The notes: a model not told the origin generated them from the letters alone. Numbered from the stretch's first letter, positions 7,559-15,242 are shown. The stretch: 38,449 nt of DNA from Porphyromonadaceae bacterium (GCA_007280905.1 QYQM01000155.1:1-38449), one strand, 5' to 3'. Made by a program: numbers and translations.

Positions 7559-10525
7559 ATGAGAGTAAGAAAATTTTCATCCTTCTTTTTTCTCTGTGGT
7601 TCTCTGTGGTCCTCCTTGGTCCTCTGTGTAATTTATTCACTTACACAGAGTTGCACAGAGGACCACAGAGAGCCACAGAGAAAGATTGATTACACCCACC
7701 TCGTTGATCCTTTCATCGGTACAGCCGGCGAGGGCAATACCTGGCCCGGTGCTTCGGTGCCTTTTGGTGCAGTCCAGCTGAGTCCGGATACCAACCTGGA
7801 AGGACATGCTATATACGGTGGGTATTATTATCCCGATTCCACTATTATCGGGTTTTCTCATACCCATTTAAGCGGTGTAGGTGAACCCGAATACCGCGAC
7901 CTGCTGTTTATGCCAACAACAGGCAAAGTCAAACTTAACCCAGGCATTGCAGAAGCCAAAGGTTCTGGCTTTCGATCCGCTTTCGATCATTCAGATGAAG
8001 CCGTATCTCCCGGTTATTACAGGGTTTTGCTGCGCGATTACGATGTGACCGCAGAATTGACTGCAACGCTAAGATGTGGCTTTCATAAATATACATTTCC
8101 AAAAACTGACAGTGCGCATATTGTAATTGATTTGGCTCATCCGGGAGGGGCCGAGGACCTTTATATCAAGAGGATCAGCGATTCTGAAATTGAAGGATTA
8201 CGCCGCTCTCACGGGTGGGCATGGGATCAATATGTTTATTTTGTTGCCAAATTTTCAAAACCATTTTCATCAATAGATATTGCGGTTAATGATTTAACAT
8301 TGGCAGGTTCATCCGAGGCCCGGGGTAAAAATGTTAAAGCCGTCATCAATTTTCAAACTAAAAAAGGAGAAGCCGTTCTGGTGAAAGTGGGAACATCGGC
8401 AGTGAGTGTTGATGGAGCCAGAAAAAACCTCGCTGAAGAAATCCAGGACTGGAATTTTAACCAGGTGGTAAGTGATGCCAAAAATTCCTGGAACAAGGAA
8501 TTGGCTAAAATTGAAGTTGAAGGAGGTACGCCGGAACAACAGAAAGTTTTTTACACCTCAATGTACCATGCGCTTTTAAGTCCGAATGTTTTTATGGACG
8601 TCGACGGCAAGTACCGTGGTGTGGATCATAAGGTACATGAGGGAAAGGACTTTACAAACTATACTGTATTTTCACTATGGGATACCTTCCGCGCGTTGCA
8701 CCCGATTTTCACTATTATCAACCAAAACAGAACCAACGATTTTATCAAATCCCTGCTCCGGATGTATGACGATGGCGGACGTCTCCCCATGTGGCCTCTT
8801 GCCGGAAATTATACCGACGATATGCTTGGATATCATGCCGTTCCGGTAATTGTTGATGCCTATATGAAAGGGATCAGGGATTATGACGTTCAAAAAGCTT
8901 TTAAAGCCGTGCGCCATAGTGCGGAACTTGATAAGCTGGGATTAAAATACTATAAAAAACTCGGGTACCTCCCTTTTGACCGACAGGGGGAGTCGGTTTC
9001 CAAAACCCTTGAGTATTGCTACGACGACTGGTGCATATCGCAGGTGGCCAAAGAAATGGGTTCAAAAGATGATTATTTGTACTATCATCTGCGGGCACAC
9101 TTTTATGAAAATGTAATTGACACTTCCACCGGATTCATGCGTGGACGCGCATTCGACAGAAGCTGGTTAGAGCCCTTTGATCCCATGATCAATTCAGCCT
9201 ACTCCGAGGGTAATGCGTGGCAATATATGTTTGTACCGCATGATGTAAATGGGTTGATCACGAAAATGGGTGGTGACCAGAAGTTTTCGCAATGGCTGGA
9301 TACCCTTTTCTCAATGAAATCCAAAGAAAAAGGGATGATCGGGCAATATGCTCATGGCAATGAACCGAGCCACCATCTGGCTTACCTCTATAATTATAGC
9401 GGACAAGCCTGGAAAACACAATACCTTGTTCATAAAATTTTGACTCAACTATATTCCGCAACTCCGGACGGACTTGCCGGCAATGAAGATTGCGGACAAA
9501 TGTCGGCCTGGTACATACTTAGCGCCATGGGTTTTTATTCAGTGACTCCCGGACAGAATATATATATTATCGGAAGTCCGCTTTTTGAAAGAGCCACAAT
9601 CAACCTTGAAAATGGCAAGACGTTCGTCATTCGCGCAAATAATATTTCTGATCAGAATATTTATATCCAATCATCCAAACTCAATGGACTCCCCTATACA
9701 AAATCATATATCAGCCATGATGATATTATGAATGGCAGAGAGCTGGTTCTCGAAATGGGGCCAAATCCAAGTAAGGCGTGGGGAACGGAGAAAAATGACC
9801 GGCCGTTTTCAGAGAATGGCACTGAGGTGGTTCAACCTCCCTTTATCAAATCGGGAGATTTACTATTCATTAATTCCTCTGTGGTCACTTTGGGATGCGA
9901 CACTGAGAATTCCATAATCCGGTATACTCTTGACGGATCGGAACCGAGTGAACAATCCGTTACTTATACCAAACCATTTGAACTTAAGGAATCTACCGTT
10001 CTGAAAATGCAATCATACCACAAAGAAATGAATCCCGGGATGGCGGTTACTTATGAATTTGAAAAAGCTGAGCTAAAGGAACCTGCATCGATTACTGAAA
10101 TTATGCCGGGATTGCATTATGATTATTATGAGCGGTTTTTTGTTTCGGCTGAAGACCTCGACCTGGTTGATCCGGTTTCTTCAGGCACTATAACTGATTT
10201 CAATATCAGTGAGTTGAAAAGAGAGAACTATTTTGGATTCAGGTATGCTGGATACATAAGGGTTTCCACGGATGGAATATATACCTTTTTCCTGAAATCG
10301 AATGACGGTAGCAGGTTATATCTTGATGGTGAGGAACTTATTGAAAACGATGGCAACCATGGAGCTATCGAGGAACCAGGCAGTATCGGGTTAAAAAAAG
10401 GCCTGCACAAAATAGAAGTTAAATATTTTCAATGTGGAGGCGGAAAAACATTAAAAGTGTGTTGGGCGGGACCCGGATTTGAAAGGCATGAAGTTCGGGC
10501 ACAAGAGCTGTTTATTGATAACTGA
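7559..10525 (+). CDS. GH92 family alpha-mannosidase with CHB_HEX_C and PA14 domains
   Basis: This is an exported, calcium-dependent exo-alpha-mannosidase of family GH92, the type used on yeast mannan or N-glycans. The 988-residue protein opens with a hydrophobic leader and a possible lipobox L-T-Q-S-C. Mature GH92 sequence then starts at D-P-F-I-G-T-A-G-E-G-N-T-W-P-G-A. The F-S-L-W-D-T-F-R motif and the G-N-E-D-C-G-Q-M-S-A-W-Y motif (Glu643, Asp644) are family hallmarks. After about residue 740 come a chitobiase/hexosaminidase C-terminal-like domain and a terminal PA14 module, both probably carbohydrate-binding. The leader codons lie inside a 43-base-arm inverted repeat, so the export signal may have been created or replaced by that repeat. 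Linkage specificity is not readable. Confidence 0.93.
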   Translation: MRVRKFSSFFFLCGSLWSSLVLCVIYSLTQSCTEDHREPQRKIDYTHLVDPFIGTAGEGNTWPGASVPFGAVQLSPDTNLEGHAIYGGYYYPDSTIIGFSHTHLSGVGEPEYRDLLFMPTTGKVKLNPGIAEAKGSGFRSAFDHSDEAVSPGYYRVLLRDYDVTAELTATLRCGFHKYTFPKTDSAHIVIDLAHPGGAEDLYIKRISDSEIEGLRRSHGWAWDQYVYFVAKFSKPFSSIDIAVNDLTLAGSSEARGKNVKAVINFQTKKGEAVLVKVGTSAVSVDGARKNLAEEIQDWNFNQVVSDAKNSWNKELAKIEVEGGTPEQQKVFYTSMYHALLSPNVFMDVDGKYRGVDHKVHEGKDFTNYTVFSLWDTFRALHPIFTIINQNRTNDFIKSLLRMYDDGGRLPMWPLAGNYTDDMLGYHAVPVIVDAYMKGIRDYDVQKAFKAVRHSAELDKLGLKYYKKLGYLPFDRQGESVSKTLEYCYDDWCISQVAKEMGSKDDYLYYHLRAHFYENVIDTSTGFMRGRAFDRSWLEPFDPMINSAYSEGNAWQYMFVPHDVNGLITKMGGDQKFSQWLDTLFSMKSKEKGMIGQYAHGNEPSHHLAYLYNYSGQAWKTQYLVHKILTQLYSATPDGLAGNEDCGQMSAWYILSAMGFYSVTPGQNIYIIGSPLFERATINLENGKTFVIRANNISDQNIYIQSSKLNGLPYTKSYISHDDIMNGRELVLEMGPNPSKAWGTEKNDRPFSENGTEVVQPPFIKSGDLLFINSSVVTLGCDTENSIIRYTLDGSEPSEQSVTYTKPFELKESTVLKMQSYHKEMNPGMAVTYEFEKAELKEPASITEIMPGLHYDYYERFFVSAEDLDLVDPVSSGTITDFNISELKRENYFGFRYAGYIRVSTDGIYTFFLKSNDGSRLYLDGEELIENDGNHGAIEEPGSIGLKKGLHKIEVKYFQCGGGKTLKVCWAGPGFERHEVRAQELFIDN
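7589..7683. repeat. Long imperfect palindrome inside the GH92 start region
   Basis: Arms 7589-7631 and 7641-7683 are reverse complements at 37 of 43 positions, around a 9-base loop. Each arm is built from short CTCTGTGG/CTCTGTGT-like units, so the element resembles a dispersed REP-like repeat. It is translated in the GH92 gene and encodes most of the signal peptide and the lipobox cysteine. Confidence 0.85.
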
Positions 10526-10568
10526 GTGCCTGTAGTGACCATAGCGGCTACTTGGTTTCGTTCAACTT

Positions 10569-10680
10569 GTTTTATACCCAATTGACGCCCTACTGATTTT
10601 TTCCCCTTTCATTGTTGCTTACCTGCTGATCATTTTGTTACCTTCGTGTGCGTCAACTTTGTATAAAACACTAATACGTT
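10569..10680. repeat. Inverted repeat, possible attC-like cassette boundary
   Basis: Two 20-base arms, 10569-10588 and 10650-10669, match at 15 of 20 positions as inverted repeats: the outer nine bases GTTTTATAC/GTATAAAAC and the inner GACGC/GCGTC ends are paired. ACGTTA follows at the right side (10676 onward), as it does next to the structured site at 34311-34442. The rest of the 218-base gap between the GH92 gene and the NmrA remnant shows no ORF. A TTG-N21-TACCTTCG promoter-like string lies within it, but it is weak. Confidence 0.4.
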
Positions 10681-10715
10681 ATGCTTCAGGCAAAAAAACA
10701 TAAACCCAAATAATT

Positions 10716-11373
10716 ATGGACATGAATAACAAAATAATTATTTATGGAGGATTTAAAAATACTTGAATTCGGAGAAATAAAACTGGAAATCGAATTAAAA
10801 ATATCTAAATCAGATTTTAACTGGACAATATTGGGAAATGCTCCTGCATTTGAGATTTTCTTTGCATTTGTTAAAAACGGGAAGATGGCTGTACCAGGTG
10901 GCGGATTAAAGGCAATCCCAAGTATTTCATCAGAAGATGTAGGAGAAATAACAGCACAAACTGTATTGCGTGAAGATTTAAACGGACAGCGAATAAAATT
11001 AACCGGACCTGAAGCTTTTACATTTCCTCAAGTGGCAAAATTATTTTCAGAATTATCAGGACAAAAAGTAAAACATATCAAAATACCACTTTTTGTTTTT
11101 AACATATTATCGCTAATCATTTTACCTTTTAATCCGTTTGTAAGATTCTTTTATAAAAGTCTAAAAATGTTGAATAACTTTCCTGCTGATATGGCAGAGA
11201 AAGTACCAGAAGACCATAAATTATTAAGAAAATTATTTGATTATGAACCTGTAAGTTTGGAGATGGAAATTAGACAAAGAATTAAAGAAAATAAATTTAA
11301 AGACACCGATAAAAAGCACGAACGCATAAAAGGCGTTAGTGGTAAGGCTATGACGACACAACCGACAGACTAG
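10716..11373 (+). pseudogene. NmrA-type NAD(P)-binding protein, internally deleted
   Basis: The frame beginning at 10716 reads M-D-M-N-N-K-I-I-I-Y-G-G, the first strand and glycine loop of a Rossmann fold, then stops after four further codons. The frame from 10744 carries the C-terminal half of an atypical short-chain dehydrogenase of the NmrA type: F-N-W-T-I-L-G-N-A-P, P-S-I-S-S-E-D-V-G-E-I, and L-T-G-P-E-A-F-T-F-P-Q-V near the middle. About 90-100 residues that normally separate these parts are missing and the frame is shifted. The 209-residue ORF therefore lacks its cofactor site and is unlikely to be a working enzyme, although it could still be translated. It lies directly before the mercury-type operon and after an attC-like repeat. 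Confidence 0.75.
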
Positions 11374-11383
11374 AAAGTCGGTT
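11360..11383 (+). terminator. Possible terminator hairpin after the NmrA remnant
   Basis: A 7-base stem AACCGAC/GTCGGTT with a 10-base loop is followed by AATTTT. The hairpin overlaps the stop codon of the NmrA remnant. The T tract is short, so termination efficiency is uncertain. Confidence 0.4.
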
Positions 11384-11408
11384 AATTTTGGACTTTTGTA
11401 TTTTAGCA

Positions 11409-11439
11409 TTTGCTTAAATAAACAAATTGGCTATCTTTG
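11409..11439 (+). promoter_or_regulatory. Bacteroidota-type promoter for the mercury-type operon
   Basis: TTTG at 11409-11412 and TATCTTTG at 11432-11439 are separated by 19 bases, matching the TTTG/TAnnTTTG consensus of the Bacteroidota primary sigma factor. The first ATG (11445) lies only five bases after the -7 box. Transcription would therefore begin at or beside the start codon, giving a leaderless mRNA. This also excludes the upstream TTG at 11427 as a start. Confidence 0.7.
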
Positions 11440-11444
11440 TGCCC

Positions 11445-11819
11445 ATGGACAACAACTCTTGCATAAGACAACAGGCGGACATTAAACAAATAAACCGTTG
11501 TAAAGACAGAGTTTCAGAACTCAACGGCTCATTTGACTATTTATCAAACGGACTTGAATTGGCAGGTAATAACGTAAGACTGAAAATTCTCTTTATGCTT
11601 TACGAAGAGAAACGACTTTGTGTTTGCGACCTAAGCGACATTCTTGGAATGACAATTTCGGCAGTTTCACAGCATTTACGAAAACTCAAAGACCGTAAAC
11701 TCATTCAGACAGATCGAGAAGCACAGACCATTTTTTACTCATTGACAAAGGAGTATGAAATAATGCTAAAACCGTTTTTCAAAATACTTGACGAAAACAA
11801 AATCTTGGAAACAATATGA
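11445..11819 (+). CDS. ArsR/SmtB-family metal-sensing repressor (mercury-type operon)
   Basis: This is a 124-residue winged-helix repressor. The metal-binding motif L-C-V-C-D-L matches the alpha-3 CxC site of ArsR-type sensors, and the recognition helix I-S-A-V-S-Q-H-L-R-K-L follows. Two further cysteines near the N-terminus (N-S-C and R-C-K) could complete a thiol site. It overlaps the next gene, a MerTP transporter, by four bases, so it is likely an Hg(II)- or thiophilic-metal-responsive autorepressor of this three-gene operon. I chose the ATG at 11445 because the promoter -7 box covers the upstream TTG start. Metal specificity cannot be proven from sequence. Confidence 0.88.
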   Translation: MDNNSCIRQQADIKQINRCKDRVSELNGSFDYLSNGLELAGNNVRLKILFMLYEEKRLCVCDLSDILGMTISAVSQHLRKLKDRKLIQTDREAQTIFYSLTKEYEIMLKPFFKILDENKILETI

Positions 11820-12418
11820 AAACAGATAACAAATTAATCGGTGCAGGACTTTTGACAGCAATTGCCGCCTCATTGTGTTGCATAACGCCAGTTTTAGCTC
11901 TCATAGCGGGGACAACAAGCGGACTTGCTTCAACTTTTTCTTGGCTTGAACCTTTCCGACCGTATTTTATCGGTTTGACAATTTTGGTGCTTGGCTTCGC
12001 TTGGTATCAAAAACTAAAACCTAAAAAACAAATTGACTGCAACTGCGAGACAGACGAAAAACCAAAATTTATTCAGACAAAAATGTTTTTAGGAATTGTA
12101 ACTGCGTTTGCAATTATTATGCTTGCATTTCCTTACTATTCAAATATTTTCTACCCAAAAACAGAGAAGCAAATAATTGTAGTTGACAAATCCAACATTC
12201 AGAAGGTTGAGTTTACAATAAGCGGAATGACTTGTAACAGTTGTGCTGAACACGTTAATCACAAAGTGAATAAACTGACAGGAATTATATATTCAAATGC
12301 TTCCTACGACCAAGGAAACGCAATTATTGAGTTTGACAATTCCAAAACTAACATTACCGAAATAGAAAAAGCAATTAACTCAACAGGATATTCAGTAACC
12401 GACAAACAAGAGAAATAA
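11816..12418 (+). CDS. merTP: MerTP-type mercuric ion transport fusion protein
   Basis: This 200-residue protein joins a MerT-like membrane part to a MerP-like metal-binding domain. The first membrane helix carries the S-L-C-C-I-T-P cysteine pair used by MerT to take up Hg(II). A second helix and a cytoplasmic C-N-C pair (about residues 73-75) follow, then a third helix. The C-terminal heavy-metal-associated domain shows G-M-T-C-N-S-C. This arrangement is known in Bacteroidota mercury operons, where the fused MerP domain hands Hg(II) to the carrier. Its ATG overlaps the stop of the ArsR-family gene, so the two are co-translated. There is no merA reductase in the window, so imported mercury would need an enzyme encoded elsewhere, or the locus is incomplete. 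Confidence 0.85.
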   Translation: MKTDNKLIGAGLLTAIAASLCCITPVLALIAGTTSGLASTFSWLEPFRPYFIGLTILVLGFAWYQKLKPKKQIDCNCETDEKPKFIQTKMFLGIVTAFAIIMLAFPYYSNIFYPKTEKQIIVVDKSNIQKVEFTISGMTCNSCAEHVNHKVNKLTGIIYSNASYDQGNAIIEFDNSKTNITEIEKAINSTGYSVTDKQEK

Positions 12419-12419
12419 A

Positions 12420-12626
12420 ATGGAAATCATAACAAAATCAGTTATTACCTGCCCAAACTGCGGGCACAAAAAAGAAGAAGTAATGCCGACAGACGCTTGC
12501 CAATATTTTTACGAATGTGAAAACTGCAAGACTGTTCTGAAACCACAACAAGGCGACTGCTGTGTTTATTGCAGTTATGGTTCGGTAAAATGTCCTTCTA
12601 TTCAAGAGAAAAAGAGTTGTTGTTAA
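12420..12626 (+). CDS. GDCCVxC-domain small cysteine-rich protein
   Basis: A 68-residue cytosolic protein contains C-P-N-C, C-E-N-C, the family signature G-D-C-C-V-Y-C, and a terminal S-C-C. GDCCVxC proteins, some of them selenoproteins in other organisms, are commonly annotated beside mercury transport genes. Here all signature positions are cysteine codons and no in-frame TGA is used. It starts one base after the merTP stop, so it belongs to the same operon. A role as a thiol metallochaperone or mercury-binding factor is inferred from cysteine content and neighbours. The family's biochemical function is unknown to me. Confidence 0.8.
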   Translation: MEIITKSVITCPNCGHKKEEVMPTDACQYFYECENCKTVLKPQQGDCCVYCSYGSVKCPSIQEKKSCC

Positions 12627-12641
12627 CCGACAGAAAAAAAA

Positions 12642-13264
12642 GCCCAGCCGCCAATAAGTGAGGCTTCGTGTGGCGTAGCCTAACATGAAGCCGTGTTGCA
12701 CGAAATCCGGTTGTGCAGTCTCTGAAACGGTAAAAATCTATGGGGATTCAATAATTCCAGGCTATTCTGGAAGAGGGTAAGGCGATAATTTTCGACGGTG
12801 TTTGAGAACCGACAAATAGGAAAGAAGGATTTTAACAAGGCCATGGTAGCCTGATAATCATGATATTCGTAAAGCGCATATAATAGTTTATCCTGTCCTT
12901 CTCAGAACCTTCCCACAGCAGGGGCAGCTGTCCGGGCTGTAATTGAGATGCACCCACAAATTTGTTTCCAGTTTTTCTTTTCTAATACTTTCGGAACAGA
13001 GAGTCCAAATGCCTGTTGGAGCTCACGGAGCTCGGGTCGTTTTGCAGTGGGTAGTAGTCCATAATGCCGGATCCGGACAAATCCTTTTGGAAGAATATGT
13101 TGGCAGAACTGCCGAAGGAACTCCGCCCCACCGAGCGTCATTTCTTTTTGCCGGTCATCGCGGTAGTCACGATAACGGAAGCGAACGCCAGACTCGTCGA
13201 TAGTCAATAGCCGGTGGTTGCTGATAGCTACTTTGTGCGTGTAACGACCCAGATATTCCAACTG
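12642..13264 (-). mobile_element. IS91-family remnant, copy 1 (C-terminal transposase part only)
   Basis: This stretch matches the second copy at 17761-18345 almost base for base in two blocks: 12642-12773 with 17761-17913, and from about 12910 to 13263 with 17994-18345. In between, about 135 bases are unrelated. Copy 1 lacks the short GC-rich hairpin of copy 2 near its left end and has lost the entire N-terminal two thirds of the transposase. It directly follows the mercury-type operon and precedes the arsenic-like island. Confidence 0.8.
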
Positions 13265-13354
13265 ATGGGCAATTTGGGATTTGCTAGCACACATGTTGCA
13301 CATTTGTCTGTCCCCAGCCCATAAGCCAACACAAGAAGGCAGCCAAAAGAGCAA
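12902..13354 (-). pseudogene. IS91-family transposase fragment, C-terminal
   Basis: The minus frame encodes about 110 residues of the conserved C-terminal region of an IS91-type transposase: E-Y-L-G-R-Y-T-H-K-V-A-I-S-N-H-R, the R-F-R-Y-R-D-Y region, and I-R-H-Y-G-L. It matches the second copy in the window closely. The HUH histidines, the catalytic tyrosine context and the N-terminal zinc region are absent. The first 30 or so residues of this frame, upstream of E-Y-L-G, are unrelated sequence. It cannot be functional. Confidence 0.8.
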
Positions 13355-13430
13355 AATTTACTACCCTACTTAAATTTGAAAGTCTTGAGGAACACCATCT
13401 TAAAGTGTTAATAAAAAAATCTTTAAAAAA

Positions 13431-13460
13431 TTTGTACTTTAATTATTTTATATATCTTTG
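13431..13460 (+). promoter_or_regulatory. Promoter of the arsenic-like island
   Basis: TTTG at 13431-13434 and TATCTTTG at 13453-13460 are spaced by 18 bases, a strong Bacteroidota promoter. The imperfect palindrome 13460-13483 (GCAT...ATGC), which contains ATAAACAT, overlaps the likely transcription start and the ATG at 13480, a typical place for an ArsR operator. A second palindrome with the same ATAAACAT core occurs at 13829-13844. Confidence 0.65.
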
Positions 13461-13479
13461 CATCGATAAACATGTAGAT

Positions 13480-13806
13480 ATGCTTAAACACATTAAAAAT
13501 ATAAAACCAAGAAAAAAGGACGTATACTTATGTGAGGAGTGTTTGGAACTCTTCCGTGCTTTCGCAGATAAAACCCGTCAGGAAATTATTATGGTTTTTG
13601 CTACTAATAAGGAAATATGTGTTAATGATATTGCAAAAAACTTCACCTTGTCTCGTCCGACAATTTCCCATCATTTAAATTTAATGAAGCGAGCAAAAGT
13701 ACTTAACACTCGCAAAGATGGAAAGGAAGTATATTATTCTATTAATAAATCCTACATTAAAGGATTATTGACATCAATATTAGACAATATTGATAGTTGT
13801 TGTTAA
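13480..13806 (+). CDS. arsR: ArsR-family repressor with C-terminal Cys-Cys
   Basis: This is a 108-residue winged-helix regulator. The helix-turn-helix reads L-S-R-P-T-I-S-H-H-L-N-L-M-K. Cysteines lie at L-C-E-E-C near the N-terminus, at E-I-C-V-N-D (where classic ArsR has C-V-C), and as a C-C pair at the very end. The metal site is therefore not the canonical CxC. It may use the N-terminal CxxC with the C-terminal pair, as several variant arsenic sensors do. I prefer the ATG at 13480, because the upstream codons of the longer frame overlap the promoter. It is the first gene of the island and the presumed autoregulator. Confidence 0.85.
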   Translation: MLKHIKNIKPRKKDVYLCEECLELFRAFADKTRQEIIMVFATNKEICVNDIAKNFTLSRPTISHHLNLMKRAKVLNTRKDGKEVYYSINKSYIKGLLTSILDNIDSCC

Positions 13807-13828
13807 AAAAATTTAAAACTAGATGTCG

Positions 13829-13844
13829 AAATGTATAAACATTT
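13829..13844. promoter_or_regulatory. Candidate second ArsR operator palindrome
   Basis: AAATGT-ATAA-ACATTT is a palindrome with perfect 6-base arms. It lies between the arsR stop and the next gene and shares ATAAACAT with the palindrome over the arsR start. The shared core suggests a second binding site for the same repressor. This is inference only. Confidence 0.4.
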
Positions 13845-13911
13845 AAACTCTTAAACATATCAAATTATAAAGGAGATAGTATTACAATCTAAAAAAACCG
13901 CTTGTGGTTGT

Positions 13912-14310
13912 ATGTTACCAGTTAGTAATGGTGATTTAAAAACCAATGTTAACGAAACAGAATTAATTCAAAATGATAAAGAAAACTCAAAGGACATGTT
14001 AAATGTAATTATAATAAGTGCAGCCTGCTGTGTTCCCGGCATGGCTGCTTTTGACGAACAGGCACGAAAAGTCATAGATAAGGCAATTTCTGAAACAGGT
14101 ATAATTGCAAAAATCACAATGGTGCCTGCAACCTCCGCTATGTTCGGAGGTGCTTACCGCAAAATCATGAATGATATGATACAAATGAATAACAAAGGTA
14201 AAATCGTTGCCCCTGCTATTCTTATTAACAAAGAGGTTGTCTCTTATGGCGTACCAAATCTCGAAGACATGAAAACAGCATTAAAAAAATTTGCAGAAAA
14301 TAAAATTTAA
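13912..14310 (+). CDS. Small double-cysteine protein before ArsA, ArsD-like or thioredoxin-fold
   Basis: A 132-residue protein whose core (from about residue 30) reads N-V-I-I-I-S-A-A-C-C-V-P-G-M. Cys39 and Cys40 lie at the end of a beta strand, followed by a helix and a P-A-I-L-I-N-K-E-V strand-turn typical of thioredoxin-like folds. ArsD metallochaperones also present a vicinal cysteine pair and a similar fold and sit beside ArsA, so an ArsD-like role is plausible, but the sequence is not a clear ArsD. A strong AAAGGAG at 13869-13875 lies 36 bases before the ATG with no in-frame start at normal spacing. The intervening codons are open and read K-K-T-A-C-G-C-M, so the true N-terminus may differ. 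It ends 14 bases before arsA. Confidence 0.7.
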   Translation: MLPVSNGDLKTNVNETELIQNDKENSKDMLNVIIISAACCVPGMAAFDEQARKVIDKAISETGIIAKITMVPATSAMFGGAYRKIMNDMIQMNNKGKIVAPAILINKEVVSYGVPNLEDMKTALKKFAENKI

Positions 14311-14324
14311 ACAGAGAAATAATT

Positions 14325-15242
14325 ATGAATAAAGAATTAAGTAAAATTATGTTACCCGAAGAATCAACAAAATATTTATTCTTTGGCGGTAAAGGTGGAG
14401 TTGGTAAAACAACGATGGCAACAGCAACAGCTATATGGTTTGCCGACCACAATTATAAAACAACAATTGTCTCGACAGACCCTACTGTAAGTTTATCGGC
14501 AGTCTTTAATCAGCAAATTGGTGGAGACAGAGAAGTGCCTATTAACCATGTTCCGAATTTATGCGGATTGAATATTAATCCTGTTGATGCAAAAGGCGTC
14601 TTTCAAAAACGACTTAACAATATGATGTCGCAAATCAGCGGTACATTTGGTAATGACGTTGTAAGTACTCCCTGCATGGAAGAAATGGCAACATTTGACC
14701 AGTTTGTTTCATTTCTTGAAAATCCCGATTGCGATGTAATTGTATTTGATACTGCACCAACGGGAAAATCATTAAGAGAATTAGCCATGCCTTTTGATTG
14801 GGCTTCTTTCATGCAAAAACAAATACAAGAAGGGCAAAAATTGGCAGAACTATTACCTTCCGATGCTAATTATTTTGAGGATTTAGAACGAGATAAAAAA
14901 CGTTACGATTATGCAATGTCAGTTTTATGTAATAGTACTTCAACAGTTTTTTCTCTCGTGCTTTTACCTGAACGGTTGCCCATTGCAGAAACACAGAGTG
15001 CAATTGCAGGCTTAAAAAATCTTGGTATTCCGGTACAATCTTTAATCATTAACCAGTGTATTTTATCCGAAGTAATAGAAGGGAACCGCTTTTTAATAGC
15101 AAGAGCAAATTTACAAAAACGCTACCTTGCGGATATTGATACACGTTTCCCTGAGTTCATTAAAGTTCGGCTACCTTTATTAGATAGCGATGCTTCTGAT
15201 TTGTCCTCGTTGCGTCAAATAGGCAAGATAATCTATGGATAA
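14325..15242 (+). CDS. arsA: ArsA-family ATPase, single-domain
   Basis: A 305-residue deviant-Walker ATPase has a P-loop F-G-G-K-G-G-V-G-K-T-T (Lys28), a switch I motif V-S-T-D-P (Asp52), and F-D-T-A-P-T-G at 141-147. It has one nucleotide-binding half, unlike the duplicated E. coli ArsA. S-T-P-C-M-E-E-M-A-T-F-D-Q-F places Cys117 where E. coli ArsA has its metal-binding Cys113. The second ligand (E. coli Cys172) has no obvious counterpart. In known systems ArsA energises the ArsB or Acr3 efflux permease, yet no permease is encoded nearby. The Get3 tail-anchored targeting branch is the main alternative family member, but the ArsR and double-Cys neighbours favour a metalloid role. Confidence 0.85.
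   Translation: MNKELSKIMLPEESTKYLFFGGKGGVGKTTMATATAIWFADHNYKTTIVSTDPTVSLSAVFNQQIGGDREVPINHVPNLCGLNINPVDAKGVFQKRLNNMMSQISGTFGNDVVSTPCMEEMATFDQFVSFLENPDCDVIVFDTAPTGKSLRELAMPFDWASFMQKQIQEGQKLAELLPSDANYFEDLERDKKRYDYAMSVLCNSTSTVFSLVLLPERLPIAETQSAIAGLKNLGIPVQSLIINQCILSEVIEGNRFLIARANLQKRYLADIDTRFPEFIKVRLPLLDSDASDLSSLRQIGKIIYG

Noticed and set aside
12943-13203. Plus-strand ORF across IS91 copy 1 (and its twin at 18028-18291)
   Set aside because: It is the antisense shadow of the transposase C-terminus, and its similarity between the two copies only reflects the element's duplication.
14325-15242. Get3 or MinD/ParA function for the ATPase
   Set aside because: The P-loop, S-T-D-P and D-T-A-P-T-G motifs and the retained metal cysteine, together with ArsR-type and double-cysteine neighbours, fit ArsA better. 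Get3 is not expected in Bacteroidota.
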